A DNA stretch of 64,000 nucleotides, from contig NZ_CP018617.1 of NCBI RefSeq assembly GCF_002849855.1, positions 124,001 through 188,000 of the forward strand, in the 5' to 3' direction. The notes below the pieces were generated by a model. The model was not told where the DNA came from. It saw nothing but the letters and a program-made list of their open reading frames with translations, and made no database searches. Below are positions 42,514-52,375 of this stretch, piece after piece. The stretch's first letter is position 1; every line of letters starts with the position of its first letter. The DNA comes from Vibrio azureus. GTDB lineage: Bacteria > Pseudomonadota > Gammaproteobacteria > Enterobacterales > Vibrionaceae. A program made the position numbers and the translations under genes.

Positions 42514-44469
42514 CTATTCTTGATAGTAAAGGATGATCATTGAGGCTGGTGCAACCCGTACTTCCTCTTCAACATAGGTTAAACCAATGCTGCTCTGTGC
42601 TGTATCACACAGAATTTGCCACTTTTGTTTGCGATCAATAGGAAGTGAAAAGTTGACAGGAGTTTTACTTTGATTGATCAAATAAACCATTTCCTGCCCA
42701 TCTTTGCCGGCGCCTAAATGTAGAGACACAGAATTAACGCGGTTCCAATCTTCGTGGCGCATCAAGGTACCATCTAGACAGCGCCAAAAAATTCGGTTTT
42801 TATTTCTATTTTTGCCACTAAATGCGCGTATAAAAGGCACCATGTAGCGCTGACGTTGCGCAACCATCTCAGCTAACCAAAGTCTGAATGCTTGTTTGTC
42901 CTTTGAAATGCCCCAATCCAGCCAACTGGTTTTATTATCTTGGCAGTAAGCGTTATTGTTGCCACCTTGGCTGTGAGATAACACATCGGCCAAAAGAACA
43001 TGTGGAATGCCAAAGGCAAACAATAAGCTGGCAATTAGATTCCTTTTTTGCTTTTCACGGGTTGAGGTGATGCTGATATCGGTTGTTGGCCCTTCGATGC
43101 CATAGTTACAGGAACGATTATCACCATGTCCGTCTCGATTATTTTCACCGTTAGCATCATTATGTTTGTGCTGATAAGAAACCAAGTCTTGCAGTGTGAA
43201 GCCATCATGATAAGTAATGTAGTTTACGGTCAACTTATGAGGCCAGTTAGCCGCACTGTAAATATCTCTTGAGCCCATTAGCCTTGTGGCGAATTCTTTA
43301 AGGTAACCTTGATCGCCTCGCCAAAAGCTTCGAGTGATATCTCGCAGTTTATCGTTACATTCATTCCAACCAAAAGGAAAGTTACCCACTTGGTAACCAT
43401 CTGGGCCGATATCCCACGGTTCTGCAATGAGTTTCGTTTCTTTTAACACAGGGTCTTGAGCGACTGCGGCAAAAAAAGCCGCTTTTTGATTGAATTCTTC
43501 ACCTTGGCGGCCAAGGGTTGCGGCAAGGTCAAATCTAAATCCATCAACCTTAAATTCCGTTACCCAATAGCGCAAGGTATCCATTACTAAATTTAACGCG
43601 GGCTGATAGGAGAGATCGACCGTATTTCCACAGCCTGTAAAATTAGCAAAATGCTCGCCATGTTTTAGGTAATAATGGGGATCAAGTGCTTTCAAATTGA
43701 AAGTCGTCGGTCCATTACCCCCCTCCGCTGTATGGTTGTAGACCACATCTAAGATGACTTCAATACCATGTTTGTGAAGTTCTCTGATTGTGGTTTTTAA
43801 TTCATCAACGGCATCATATTGGGCATATCTTGGATCAGGAGCCATGAATAGATAGGGATTATAGCCCCAATAGTTCACTTTATTCATTGCGAGCAAGTGT
43901 GGTTCATGCATGCAAGCAGCGATGGGCAGAAGTTGGAGAGTATTAATATTTTGTTGTTTGTAGAAACTCAGCATCTCTGGAGAGGCAAGCCCGAGGTAGC
44001 GTCCTCTTCGATTGGCATTAATCAATGGATGCTGTTGAGTCACGCCTTTTACATGAGCTTCAAACAAAACCATTTCTTCTCTAGGAATACGAGGATGAGT
44101 TGTGTTTTGCCAATCAAAGTGATCATCGACTACGACACACTTTGCTAAATTGAAGCTTTTGCTAGCATCAAAAGGCGGTTCGTAAGTAAGCTCTTCATCA
44201 ATAGATTTTGCATAAGGATCAGATAGCATTAAGGTCTGCTCTTGCTCTCTGATAATGAAATTGTATTTCTGGCCAGCTTTTATTGCAGGGATAAAGGTAT
44301 GACGAATCCCTGCAGAATCATTGGCCAGATCATGTAAAACGAAGTCACCATTATCATTGAATAAAGCTAGATGGATCTCGTTACAATTTGGGGCATGTAC
44401 GGCAAAGTTACAACCGTTTTCAGTTAAGGTTGCACCCAGAGGGTAAGGGCGAGAATGAGAGGAAGTCAT
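42514..44469 (-). CDS. glgX: Glycogen debranching enzyme GlgX
   Basis: A 651-aa GH13 debranching enzyme that hydrolyses alpha-1,6 branches of glycogen or limit dextrin. N-terminal CBM48 (RPYPLGATLTENGCNFAVHA). Barrel motifs are DVVYNHTAEGG, DGFRFDLAATLGR (nucleophile Asp), LIAEPWDIGPDGYQVGNFP (acid Glu) and YHDGFTLQDLVSYQ. It is unlinked to other glg genes here but complements glgB and malPQ, 11 kb away. It is monocistronic. Confidence 0.94.
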   Translation of the reverse strand: MTSSHSRPYPLGATLTENGCNFAVHAPNCNEIHLALFNDNGDFVLHDLANDSAGIRHTFIPAIKAGQKYNFIIREQEQTLMLSDPYAKSIDEELTYEPPFDASKSFNLAKCVVVDDHFDWQNTTHPRIPREEMVLFEAHVKGVTQQHPLINANRRGRYLGLASPEMLSFYKQQNINTLQLLPIAACMHEPHLLAMNKVNYWGYNPYLFMAPDPRYAQYDAVDELKTTIRELHKHGIEVILDVVYNHTAEGGNGPTTFNLKALDPHYYLKHGEHFANFTGCGNTVDLSYQPALNLVMDTLRYWVTEFKVDGFRFDLAATLGRQGEEFNQKAAFFAAVAQDPVLKETKLIAEPWDIGPDGYQVGNFPFGWNECNDKLRDITRSFWRGDQGYLKEFATRLMGSRDIYSAANWPHKLTVNYITYHDGFTLQDLVSYQHKHNDANGENNRDGHGDNRSCNYGIEGPTTDISITSTREKQKRNLIASLLFAFGIPHVLLADVLSHSQGGNNNAYCQDNKTSWLDWGISKDKQAFRLWLAEMVAQRQRYMVPFIRAFSGKNRNKNRIFWRCLDGTLMRHEDWNRVNSVSLHLGAGKDGQEMVYLINQSKTPVNFSLPIDRKQKWQILCDTAQSSIGLTYVEEEVRVAPASMIILYYQE

Positions 44470-44780
44470 CAGAGGTTCTTAGTCAAAATCTATTACAGGT
44501 TTAAGATTAACCATAAGTAAAAAGCTTTGTTTCAGTTAGGTCAACACCTGTGAGTCAAAAACATGACTACGATTTGACGTATTGCTCCAAAGAATTCGCT
44601 TCAAAGTCTTAACCATGTTGCTTTAAAGACACTTGAACGGACTTTTACTCATTAGAATTCCGTGTAAAGAAAAGAAGAACAGAAAAATCGTTGTGTAACA
44701 AATTTGTTTCTGAAATGTTGTATTATCATTCCTTTGAGTCTCAGGATGTGGCTCTTGTTCATCATCATTTGGAATCAGTA
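44470..44780. other. Divergent gap glgX / endonuclease, nothing clear
   Basis: 311 bp holding both promoters. I see no repeat, RNA or convincing operator. Confidence 0.5.
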
Positions 44781-45965
44781 ATGAAACTTTTACACTCACT
44801 TCTCTATTTCTTAGTTTCTTTTTGTGCCTTCTTGGCTTTCGGAAACGAACTTGAAAACCAATTTTCAGACTGCGAATCTAATCAAGTGGTACTCAATATC
44901 ATGACAGATAAGTATGGCGGTGAAACCAGTTGGATCCTAAAAAATGACCACTCTGAAGTTTTATACTCAGGGTATGACTACACTGGATCTGAGTTTTATC
45001 AAACCAAAATGTGCTTAGATGATGGAGAGTATCAGTTCACCATTACGGACAGTTATGGTGATGGGATGTGTTGTGACAGTGGCTATGGCTCGTATTTCTT
45101 ATTGTCTGAATCAGCTCGATTAGCATCAGGTCGTAAGTTTAAGGCAAATCAGACAACGCATTTTGCATTGGAGGGAAAGGCTTCACCTTCGACACTAGAC
45201 CAATACTACCAATCGACGAACGATAAAACAGGTTATGAATTAAAAACAGAGCTATTCCAGATCATTAGGCATCATCAAAGCCGCGGTTATTCGGCGATAT
45301 GGGCGTTAATCAATAACGCGGACAAGGATCGTTATTACGAAAAAGATCACTCTGTGCTTGATATGTATACAGAGTCTCCACTGGAGAGAGACTCGGTTAT
45401 TTATCAATCAAGAGTGGACCAATGTGGTCAGTATCGAAAGGAGGGGGACTGTTATAATCGCGAACACGCATTTCCAAAAAGTTGGTTTGGGGGGAAAATC
45501 GAACCGATGAATTCAGATGCCCACCACATCTTTGCGTCAGATGGTTATGTGAATGGCAAGCGAAGTAATTGGCCATTTGGTGAAGTGAGTGAGAGTGTTT
45601 TTGTATCAAAAAATGGTTCTAAATTAGGTTTTTCTAGCAGAGCTTCAAACTATAATGGCAAGGTATTTGAACCAATCGATGAATTTAAAGGGGATTTTGC
45701 TCGAGCTTATTTTTATATGGCAACGAGATATCAAGATGTGATTCATCGTTGGGAAAAAAACTCCATGACTTCCGATGCTGTACTCGATGGGAGTAAAGAT
45801 CGAGTTTTCGAACCTTGGATGCTAGTAACTTTGATACGTTGGCATAAAAATGACCCAGTGAGTCTCAAAGAAAGAGAGCGTAATCAGGCTGTATATCTAT
45901 TTCAAGGTAACCGTAACCCATATGTCGACCATCCAGAGTTTGTTGAACAAATTTGGAGTAAATAA
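44781..45965 (+). CDS. Secreted endonuclease I (EndA/Dns family) with an N-terminal domain
   Basis: A 394-aa exported nuclease. ATG 44781 gives a signal peptide (LLHSLLYFLVSFCAFLAFG); the frame is open further upstream but without a signal there. Residues about 30-120 are an extra beta domain with DSYGDGMCCDSGYGSY. The C-terminal about 240 residues are the endonuclease I domain with CYNREHAFPKSWFGG (catalytic His, metal site), DAHHIFASDGYVNGKRSN and the final FQGNRNPYVDHPEF. It should degrade extracellular DNA. Confidence 0.9.
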   Translation: MKLLHSLLYFLVSFCAFLAFGNELENQFSDCESNQVVLNIMTDKYGGETSWILKNDHSEVLYSGYDYTGSEFYQTKMCLDDGEYQFTITDSYGDGMCCDSGYGSYFLLSESARLASGRKFKANQTTHFALEGKASPSTLDQYYQSTNDKTGYELKTELFQIIRHHQSRGYSAIWALINNADKDRYYEKDHSVLDMYTESPLERDSVIYQSRVDQCGQYRKEGDCYNREHAFPKSWFGGKIEPMNSDAHHIFASDGYVNGKRSNWPFGEVSESVFVSKNGSKLGFSSRASNYNGKVFEPIDEFKGDFARAYFYMATRYQDVIHRWEKNSMTSDAVLDGSKDRVFEPWMLVTLIRWHKNDPVSLKERERNQAVYLFQGNRNPYVDHPEFVEQIWSK

Positions 45966-46184
45966 CTAATATATGGGTGTAATATCTTAATCAAATCAAT
46001 TTACACTTCAGATTTGACTCAATCGGCCGTTATAAATACAAGCGAGAGGTTAAAAATCACTGGCTTGTGATTTAACATACTCTTTCTTCGACTCTTAAGT
46101 TGATAGAGATGGCGAGTAGATACGTTACTAACTGCCTTATGGAGGGGAGGGAGAGTATGGTTTTTAAATTCATTGAGATAGCGT

Positions 46185-47369
46185 ATGAGTAGTTTGGGCC
46201 TTGGGATCATTGCAACGAGTTTATTACTGATTTTAATCTTCATCTGGATGGTCTCTTTATCTATGCGTAAAAAGCGCTTAGAAACCGAAAAAAAGCAACG
46301 TGAAGCCGCCTATCGGCAGGCGATACAGAAAGCAAGACAGCAAGAGCAGCAAGATCGTGAGTTCAAAGCAGAAACTGGCCACGTGCCAACCATACTTTAC
46401 CTAGCGAAAGAAGCGGAAAAAGGTAACTTAAGTAAAGCTCTGTATTGGTACAAAAAAGCGGCCCACTTAGATAATGTTACAGGCATGTACGGAGTGATCC
46501 GCCTGAGTGAACGAATGCGTGATGATATTGTTTTAAAGCAGCAGATTAACTTCTGGCGTCTTGCGATTAAAGGAATTGAGGGAGACCTTGAGGCTAAACT
46601 TTCTGCAGGAACAGCGCTTGTTACTGGCTCTGGAGTAGAAAAAAACATCGCAAAAGGTATTGAATGGATAGAAGGGGCTGCTACGGAAGGCTACCTTCCT
46701 GCGATAATTTATATGGGAGAGTGGCAAAGCTCACCACAGAATGCGCATCCTAAACCAAATGATGCACTATCTTGGTTTGTGAAAGCAGTAGAGCAAGGCA
46801 GTACGGAAGGAAAAATTAACCTTGCCCGGTGTTATTTGCAGGGTATTGGTGCTCAACACAGTTTGTTGAATGGTCGTTATTGGCTAGAAAGAGCAGCGGA
46901 AGATGGTCACGTTGAAGCAATGTATCTTGCTGGTGAAGCGTGGCTTGAGCAAGAAGACACTGGTAAGTTTATCGCATACATATGGCTGTTTTTATCCACG
47001 AGCCTCGGTTTCGATAAGGCAAGACCCTTACGTGATGATGTTGCGAGTCAAATCGGGATTGATGTTGTCGTTGGTCTTCAATCTATTGCTAAGCCAATTT
47101 TGCACAAGCTGTCATCTGGAGCGTTAAAACCTCATACAATCATTAGAGCTTTAGATAAGATTTACAAACGAGTTCCTTTTACTCCTAGCGAAGTGGTCGG
47201 TGTGCAAGAGTTTCAATCAAACGCACCTGAGAGTTTTGAAGAGAATTTAACTTCTATCAATGATCAACAAAACAGCAGTAAGCTTGAAGAAAAGCCCTTG
47301 TCAAAGGATGCTCTGGATTTTACCCACACTTTCCTGCAACCCCAGCAGACTAAGCCCCCTCAGTTTTAA
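46185..47369 (+). CDS. Membrane-anchored Sel1-repeat protein
   Basis: A 394-aa protein with one N-terminal helix (GIIATSLLLILIFIWMVSL) and then a charged coiled-coil stretch (about 28-65). Sel1-like repeats follow, recognisable from AEKGNLSKALYWYKKAA, AVEQGSTEGKINLARCYL and GRYWLERAAEDGHVEAMYL. Such repeats mediate protein contacts. The C-terminus is low-complexity and Gln/Ser-rich. No operon partner. Confidence 0.82.
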   Translation: MSSLGLGIIATSLLLILIFIWMVSLSMRKKRLETEKKQREAAYRQAIQKARQQEQQDREFKAETGHVPTILYLAKEAEKGNLSKALYWYKKAAHLDNVTGMYGVIRLSERMRDDIVLKQQINFWRLAIKGIEGDLEAKLSAGTALVTGSGVEKNIAKGIEWIEGAATEGYLPAIIYMGEWQSSPQNAHPKPNDALSWFVKAVEQGSTEGKINLARCYLQGIGAQHSLLNGRYWLERAAEDGHVEAMYLAGEAWLEQEDTGKFIAYIWLFLSTSLGFDKARPLRDDVASQIGIDVVVGLQSIAKPILHKLSSGALKPHTIIRALDKIYKRVPFTPSEVVGVQEFQSNAPESFEENLTSINDQQNSSKLEEKPLSKDALDFTHTFLQPQQTKPPQF

Positions 47370-47450
47370 TTTAAAATGAAGTGTATTGGCACGTTCCAAT
47401 TTCCTGATTAGTAAGTGTCAACCTTATTTAGGACGGGTCAGCTAGAATAA

Positions 47451-47479
47451 AAAAGGGAAGCGATGGTCGCTTCCCTTTT
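47451..47479. terminator. Bidirectional terminator between Sel1 gene and sstT
   Basis: Perfect 13-bp stem AAAAGGGAAGCGA/TCGCTTCCCTTTT with loop TGG. Confidence 0.92.
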
Positions 47480-47498
47480 GTATTGAGCAGTGGTTGGA

Positions 47499-48839
47499 TT
47501 AATCCTGCTCTTTCTCTTGTGCATTAGGCTGCTTCTGTATCTCGTTTTCAGCCATTGTTTGGGCCTCACCTTTTACGATTTTCGCTTTAGCAAGGGCTTG
47601 TGCTTCAGATACCGTTTGCTCTTTTGCTTTCTTTCGTTGTTCTGACAGACAAACAGCAGCAGTAAATACTACGTCAGTAGAACTATTCAGTGCAGTTTCA
47701 GCAGAATCTTGAATGACACCGATAATAAAGCCAACAGCAACAATTTCCATTGCGATATCATTTGAAATACCAAATAAGCTACATGCCATTGGGATAAGCA
47801 ATAATGAACCACCTGCCACACCCGAAGCGCCACAAGCAGAGACAGCAGCAACAAGACTCAGGAGTAAAGCCGTCATAATATCAACTTCAATGCCTAGAGT
47901 ATGAACAGCTGCGAGCGTTAGAGTCGTGATCGTAATTGCGGCACCACCCATGTTAATTGTGGCACCCAGTGGAATAGAAACAGAGTACGTGTCTTCATCC
48001 AAGCCTAACTTTTCACATAGGGCCATATTCACAGGAATGTTGGCAGCACTTGAACGTGTGAAAAATGCAGTGACTCCACTCTCACGTAAGCATCGGAAGA
48101 TCAATGGATAAGGGTCTTGCCCTGTTTTGAAATATACAATTGCAGGATTGACAATCAAGGCAATGACAAGCATTGAGCCGACCAAAACACCTAATAGATG
48201 CAAATAATCTATTAGAGCACTAAATCCTGTTGTTGCAAAGGTTGAAGCTACTAAGCCAAAAATACCAAATGGTGCGAGTCGGATGATGAAGCGTACAATA
48301 TGAGAAACACTTTGGCTAAGATCTTCAAAAACGGCTTTAGTGGTATCTGAAGCATGATGCAGAGCAAGACCTAAGCCTACCCCCCAAGCCAGAATGCCGA
48401 TGTAGTTTGCTTCAACTAAAGCATTCACCGGGTTATCGACCAACTTAAACAGTAAGGTTTTTAGTACTTCAGTAATGCCTTGAGGTGGTGTTACGCCAGA
48501 CGCTGCTTGATGAAACTCTAGAGTGGTAGGGAAAAGGAAGCTAAGAGCAACAGCGGTCAGAGCAGCAAAAAAGGTACCAGCTAAATAAAGAACAACGATT
48601 GGTCGCATGTAAGTATGCTGGTTTTTCTTTTGGTTAGCGATAGAGGCTGCAACCAAAATAAAGACTAAAACTGGTGCGATGGCCTTTAAGGCTCCAACAA
48701 AGAGACTTCCAAGGATACCGATGCCTTTAGCACTTTCTGGTGCGGCTACTGCAAGTATCGCTCCCAGTAAAATACCTATAAGGATTTGATAAACAAGGTT
48801 GCCACGGAAAAACCGCGCAACAAGGCTGTTGTTTTGCAT
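47499..48839 (-). CDS. sstT: Serine/threonine:Na+ symporter SstT
   Basis: A 446-aa DAACS-family transporter importing serine and threonine with Na+. It matches SstT from the N-terminus ([19 protein letters not shown]) through [36 protein letters not shown] and [19 protein letters not shown]. About 45 extra charged C-terminal residues ([15 protein letters not shown]) extend past the usual end. Monocistronic. Confidence 0.94.
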   Translation of the reverse strand: MQNNSLVARFFRGNLVYQILIGILLGAILAVAAPESAKGIGILGSLFVGALKAIAPVLVFILVAASIANQKKNQHTYMRPIVVLYLAGTFFAALTAVALSFLFPTTLEFHQAASGVTPPQGITEVLKTLLFKLVDNPVNALVEANYIGILAWGVGLGLALHHASDTTKAVFEDLSQSVSHIVRFIIRLAPFGIFGLVASTFATTGFSALIDYLHLLGVLVGSMLVIALIVNPAIVYFKTGQDPYPLIFRCLRESGVTAFFTRSSAANIPVNMALCEKLGLDEDTYSVSIPLGATINMGGAAITITTLTLAAVHTLGIEVDIMTALLLSLVAAVSACGASGVAGGSLLLIPMACSLFGISNDIAMEIVAVGFIIGVIQDSAETALNSSTDVVFTAAVCLSEQRKKAKEQTVSEAQALAKAKIVKGEAQTMAENEIQKQPNAQEKEQD

Positions 48840-49267
48840 ACTTCATTCCTGCAATCAAATGATAAGTTTTCTTCATCGTTATGAGTTATCAGCCCCGAGT
48901 GAGAGGAGCTAGTCACTCATATGAAGAAGATATGTTTAATTATTTTTTATAAAATCAGCCATAATTTTGCTGAATAACATATATATTAACTGGCTTATAT
49001 TTTGTGTCTAGTTTTAGTTGTTAGTTATTTTAATAAAATGTTAAATAAATCATTGTTAGAAAAGGGTTTTCTTCAGAAAAAGTAATTTATACCCAAGTAA
49101 ATTCAAGATGCTTGCTCTTAATGGTTAATACTTAAGGCTTAATGTAAGGGGACTAAACTAGGGAGGAGAGTTAATTAAGCGCGAAAAGGTTGCTCTTCAG
49201 TATAAGCTATGAGGCTATCTGCTCAAGCCTTTCAGAAGGCTTGAGCATCGATACTTTAATGGTGATA
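48840..49267. other. Intergenic region sstT / PCuAC operon
   Basis: Holds the sstT promoter region, interspersed repeat copy 19 (49088-49113, TATACCCAAGTAAATTCAAG) and a perfect 11-bp hairpin, GCTCAAGCCTT-TCAG-AAGGCTTGAGC in arms, at 49221-49246. That hairpin lies 22 nt past the PCuAC gene stop and lacks a T run. No gene seen. Confidence 0.6.
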
Positions 49268-49732
49268 TTAATGATTCATATGTTTCTTCATACCAGCCAT
49301 GACTTTTTTCACTGGTGCTTTGAAAGTTTGCTTTTCACCGTTGCTGTAAGTCAGGTTAACGTCGATCGTTTCACCTTCTGTAAGTGGTTTTACTAAGTCA
49401 AAAAGCATAATGTGTAAACTGCCTGGCTTGAGCGTTGTGCTGCTTCCAGCAGCTAGAGTGATATGATCGACTTGACGCATTTTCATCATATCTCCGTCTT
49501 TGATGACATCGTGCAATTCTACTTTGCCAGCCGCAGGTGTTTCAGCAGCTACGATATCAATATTCTCTTTACCTTCATTCGCAAATGTGACGAAAACTGC
49601 ACTGGTCGCAGCGCCAGGAGCCATTGCACGAGCATAAGGGTCTTGTACTGTTATGTCCGCTTTTGCATGAGCAAATGAACTCAATAGTAGAACATTTAAT
49701 GCGATGGCTTTGACGACGTTTTTAGCTTTCAT
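49268..49732 (-). CDS. Periplasmic copper chaperone PCuAC
   Basis: A 154-aa exported PCuAC protein that carries Cu(I) to cytochrome oxidase. Signal peptide about 1-23. Copper ligands follow the H-x10-M...H-x-M pattern: ELHDVIKDGDMMKMRQV and GSLHIMLFDL. It has a His/Met-rich tail (MAGMKKHMNH). Its start overlaps the SCO gene by 11 nt, so the two are co-translated. Confidence 0.92.
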   Translation of the reverse strand: MKAKNVVKAIALNVLLLSSFAHAKADITVQDPYARAMAPGAATSAVFVTFANEGKENIDIVAAETPAAGKVELHDVIKDGDMMKMRQVDHITLAAGSSTTLKPGSLHIMLFDLVKPLTEGETIDVNLTYSNGEKQTFKAPVKKVMAGMKKHMNH

Positions 49733-50339
49733 TAGGTTTTCCTTTAGCAGTCAATTTTGAAATGGCGTCAACGATTGGCGCTGGCGTCAGGGTATGCGGT
49801 ACTTTTGTTATAAGCGTACCGTCTGGCTTTAGAAAGTAGAAGTATGAGCTATGGTCAAGGGTATACTTTAATTCAGAGTTTTCGAGAGTCGTTTTGCGAA
49901 AAAGTACACCATACTTATGCGCCAGAGGCGTCGTGATATCTAAGGGGGCAGAGAGGCCTTCAATCATCGGGTGAAAGTAATGGGCATATTGTGCTGACGT
50001 TTCTGCATTATCGCGTTCTGGATCCAGTGAAATGAAAATTGGTCGGAAGGACTTTTGTTGTTCTTCACTAATTTGGTTCAGTGCACCAGCTAGCATGGCT
50101 AAGGAAGTCGGGCAAACATCTGGACAGCGAGTAAATCCGAAGTAAACAATACGAATTCTAGTATCATCAGTATCAAAAATATCAACGGCTTGATTGTTTT
50201 CACCCATTAATACACTACTAGGTTCTGAAATCGATTGTTTTGGCTGCACTTCGGTGGCTGGCTTATCCGTTATATATGCTTGGATGGCAAAACCTAAAAC
50301 AAAAGTCACCACAAGCAGTAGGGCCCATTTACGGTTCAT
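49722..50339 (-). CDS. SCO1/SenC copper-delivery protein
   Basis: A 205-aa membrane-anchored thioredoxin-fold protein. N-terminal helix about 6-22. The copper site CPDVCP is in FTRCPDVCPTSLAML; the distal His is in LDHSSYFYFLKPDG. SCO proteins metallate the CuA site of cytochrome c oxidase. It is the middle gene of a three-gene set, 9 nt from the next gene upstream. Confidence 0.93.
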   Translation of the reverse strand: MNRKWALLLVVTFVLGFAIQAYITDKPATEVQPKQSISEPSSVLMGENNQAVDIFDTDDTRIRIVYFGFTRCPDVCPTSLAMLAGALNQISEEQQKSFRPIFISLDPERDNAETSAQYAHYFHPMIEGLSAPLDITTPLAHKYGVLFRKTTLENSELKYTLDHSSYFYFLKPDGTLITKVPHTLTPAPIVDAISKLTAKGKPNES

Positions 50340-50348
50340 TCCAATTCC

Positions 50349-50774
50349 TTATTTTTTCATTGTTATAGCAGGATGGAGGGTCGTACTTCCGTCAGAAAGT
50401 TCACCGATCCATATCATCGAGTCTTGTGTGCAGATAGGCAGCACAATTTCCCCTACAAATGTATTTTGAGGGGTTCGGTGTAATGTAAACTGAGGTTTTC
50501 CCATTTCCATGTCATAGCCTCTTAATGTAAGAACAAGTTGCGATTGTGTGGTATTCGGCCACTCAACTTCAATTTTGAATGGCTTAAAAGGCGTCGCGAA
50601 GTCAGCATGGCTTATCATGACAATATTTTGCTGTACACACGGTGTTGTAGATAGCATGCAGTAAGCGTTTAGGGGGGTGACATCTGTTTTAGAGGTTAAA
50701 CTCTCCCAAGCACTTGGAGCAAAGTACCCAGCGATAAGCATCAAGACAACGACAGCAAGTTGTAACACTTTCAT
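50349..50774 (-). CDS. Membrane-anchored protein of the copper/Sco operon (FixH/YtkA-like guess)
   Basis: A 141-aa protein with an N-terminal helix (LAVVVLMLIAGYFAP). The periplasmic domain has a Cys pair (AYCMLSTTPC), LRGYDMEMGKPQFTLH with two Met, and IVLPICTQDSMIWIGEL. The pattern resembles FixH/YtkA-type copper-linked proteins. It is the first gene before SCO (9 nt gap) and PCuAC, which suggests a role in oxidase copper assembly. Family assignment is tentative. Confidence 0.7.
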   Translation of the reverse strand: MKVLQLAVVVLMLIAGYFAPSAWESLTSKTDVTPLNAYCMLSTTPCVQQNIVMISHADFATPFKPFKIEVEWPNTTQSQLVLTLRGYDMEMGKPQFTLHRTPQNTFVGEIVLPICTQDSMIWIGELSDGSTTLHPAITMKK

Positions 50775-50930
50775 CGAGATAGCGTCTTACAATATTTACA
50801 TTTTTATATCGTAACATATAAAAACATTGAATCAGAGATATTGTTAATAAATTGACTCATTTGTCACTAAAAATGGAGAATACTAATAGTTAAAGGTCAA
50901 TTAGTGTTCGAATTTAACAATTTCTAGCCT

Positions 50931-50963
50931 TATACCCAAGTATCATGACGTTACTTGGGTATA
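50931..50963. repeat. Interspersed palindromic repeat, copy 20 (compact)
   Basis: TTATACCCAAGTA-TCATGACG-TTACTTGGGTATAA. A short perfect-arm version just after the popT stop. Confidence 0.8.
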
Positions 50964-50971
50964 AGCAGAGG

Positions 50972-51883
50972 TTACTTGTTGGCAAACCTTTCTAGGCTAA
51001 GTACAAGGCCAATAGCAGCAAGCATCATAATAATCGCTAATCCTAATTGTGCTGGCTGAGTCGTGATTTGCTCAAACTCCGCTGGGGTAAGGTTATGCTG
51101 CAATAGTGGGACTTGTTCTCCGTGGGAGTTAGTTCGCCACGTGATCGTTTCTTTCCAAGGCCAAATTTTAGGTAAGGTACCTATCATAAGCCCAGTTAGG
51201 AACATCAAAGTAAAATCACGTAACTTTTTGAGTAACCATGAGAGTAGGTGTGAGAAAGATAGAAGCCCAATGATGCAGCCGCTCAAGAAGAGGAGTAATA
51301 CGTCTATTTGCAAACCTTTAACCGCTGCCAAAATAGGGGTATACATCCCTATAAGTAACAAAATGAAACTACCGGAAATGCCTGGCAGGATCATCGCACA
51401 AATAGCAATAGCACCTGCAAAAACGATATTGATGGTTGAAGGTTCCATATGAAGTGGCTTTAAGACGGTAATGCTGTAGGCAAATACGACGCCAATACAC
51501 AAGGTAAGGAAACGGGTTAAGTCACGTTGCTCAACTTGACGAATAATATGGTAGACAGACACCAAAATTAAACCAAAGAAAAACGACCAGATAGGAATCG
51601 GATGCGTTTCTAACAGCCAAGTAATCAACTTCGCTAAAGTTGCAATGCTGGTGAAAATACCAGCAAACAGTGAAAGAAGGAAAAAACCGTTAATATGTTG
51701 AAAGGCTGCTTTTGTTCCATTTTTTTTCCAAAGAGAAAAAAGTGCTGGGTTAATACGTCGAATGCTTTCAAGTAAGGTATCGTAAATACCTGTAATGAAA
51801 GCAATGGTACCGCCAGAAACGCCGGGAACCACGTCTGCAGCTCCCATCGCCATTCCTTTAAAAAAGGTGATTAGATAATTCAT
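50972..51883 (-). CDS. popT: DUF368 undecaprenyl-phosphate translocase (PopT-type)
   Basis: A 303-aa membrane protein of the DUF368 family. In V. cholerae a DUF368 protein (PopT) recycles undecaprenyl phosphate across the inner membrane for peptidoglycan synthesis, mainly at alkaline pH. Family landmarks are GMAMGAADVVPGVSGGTIAFI at the start (in two parts) and ILPGISGSFILLLIGMY in the second half, two inverted-repeat halves. About eight helices. Monocistronic, with a T-rich upstream region holding TTTGCATTTTGC repeats. Confidence 0.88.
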   Translation of the reverse strand: MNYLITFFKGMAMGAADVVPGVSGGTIAFITGIYDTLLESIRRINPALFSLWKKNGTKAAFQHINGFFLLSLFAGIFTSIATLAKLITWLLETHPIPIWSFFFGLILVSVYHIIRQVEQRDLTRFLTLCIGVVFAYSITVLKPLHMEPSTINIVFAGAIAICAMILPGISGSFILLLIGMYTPILAAVKGLQIDVLLLFLSGCIIGLLSFSHLLSWLLKKLRDFTLMFLTGLMIGTLPKIWPWKETITWRTNSHGEQVPLLQHNLTPAEFEQITTQPAQLGLAIIMMLAAIGLVLSLERFANK

Positions 51884-52043
51884 TGCTCAAATAATTAAAT
51901 GGTATAGGTGGTATGAGTATACAAATATTACGCAGAAAAAAGTATGAAAGAGTAAAGCAAGCTTCAGTATTATGTACCGCTAGCCCAGTTGATCGTTTGC
52001 CTTTAGTTGAATTAGTAACACTTTTGCCACTTCTGTACTTTTT

Positions 52044-52088
52044 TTTGCATTTTGCTTTGTTTCTTTGCATTTTGCTTTTGCATTTTGC
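52044..52088. repeat. Three copies of TTTGCATTTTGC
   Basis: Copies at 52044-52055, 52064-52075 and 52077-52088, and a fourth at 52321-52332, on both sides of the candidate small RNA. The array could bind a regulator of popT or of the RNA. Confidence 0.6.
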
Positions 52089-52142
52089 AATGCTCTTTCA
52101 GTTGATAATGAATTAGTGTGATGCGAATCACTAAAAAATGTA

Positions 52143-52171
52143 TTCACAACATGGCATGATTAATGCATAAT
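52143..52171 (+). promoter_or_regulatory. Sigma-70 promoter of the candidate sRNA
   Basis: TTCACA, 17-bp spacer, CATAAT: each hexamer is one base from consensus. Start expected near 52178-52180. Confidence 0.7.
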
Positions 52172-52178
52172 GTTTTTC

Positions 52179-52287
52179 GACCCTTACTAAGCCGAGGGTC
52201 ACCTAGCCAACTGACGTTGTTAGTGAATGAATATTGTTCACATTATATATAAGCCAATCGCGTTTCTTGCGGTTGGCTATTTTTTTA
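52179..52287 (+). ncRNA. Candidate small RNA, about 109 nt
   Basis: An independent unit: promoter just upstream, no ORF, and a strong terminator AGCCAATCGC/GCGGTTGGCT followed by TATTTTTTT. Inside, GACCC/GGGTC forms a 5' hairpin, CTGAC-GTT-GTTAG a second, and GTGAA/TTCAC a third, with an AU-rich single-stranded part (CATTATATATA) before the terminator, as Hfq-binding RNAs have. It is convergent with malT and divergent from popT. I do not recognise the RNA family. Confidence 0.65.
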
Positions 52288-52375
52288 TCTCAACGTAAGT
52301 GCAACCAACTTCTTATCTTGTTTGCATTTTGCACTGATCTTGATTTATTCATCAAAAAAACTTGTTGCATTGGTA

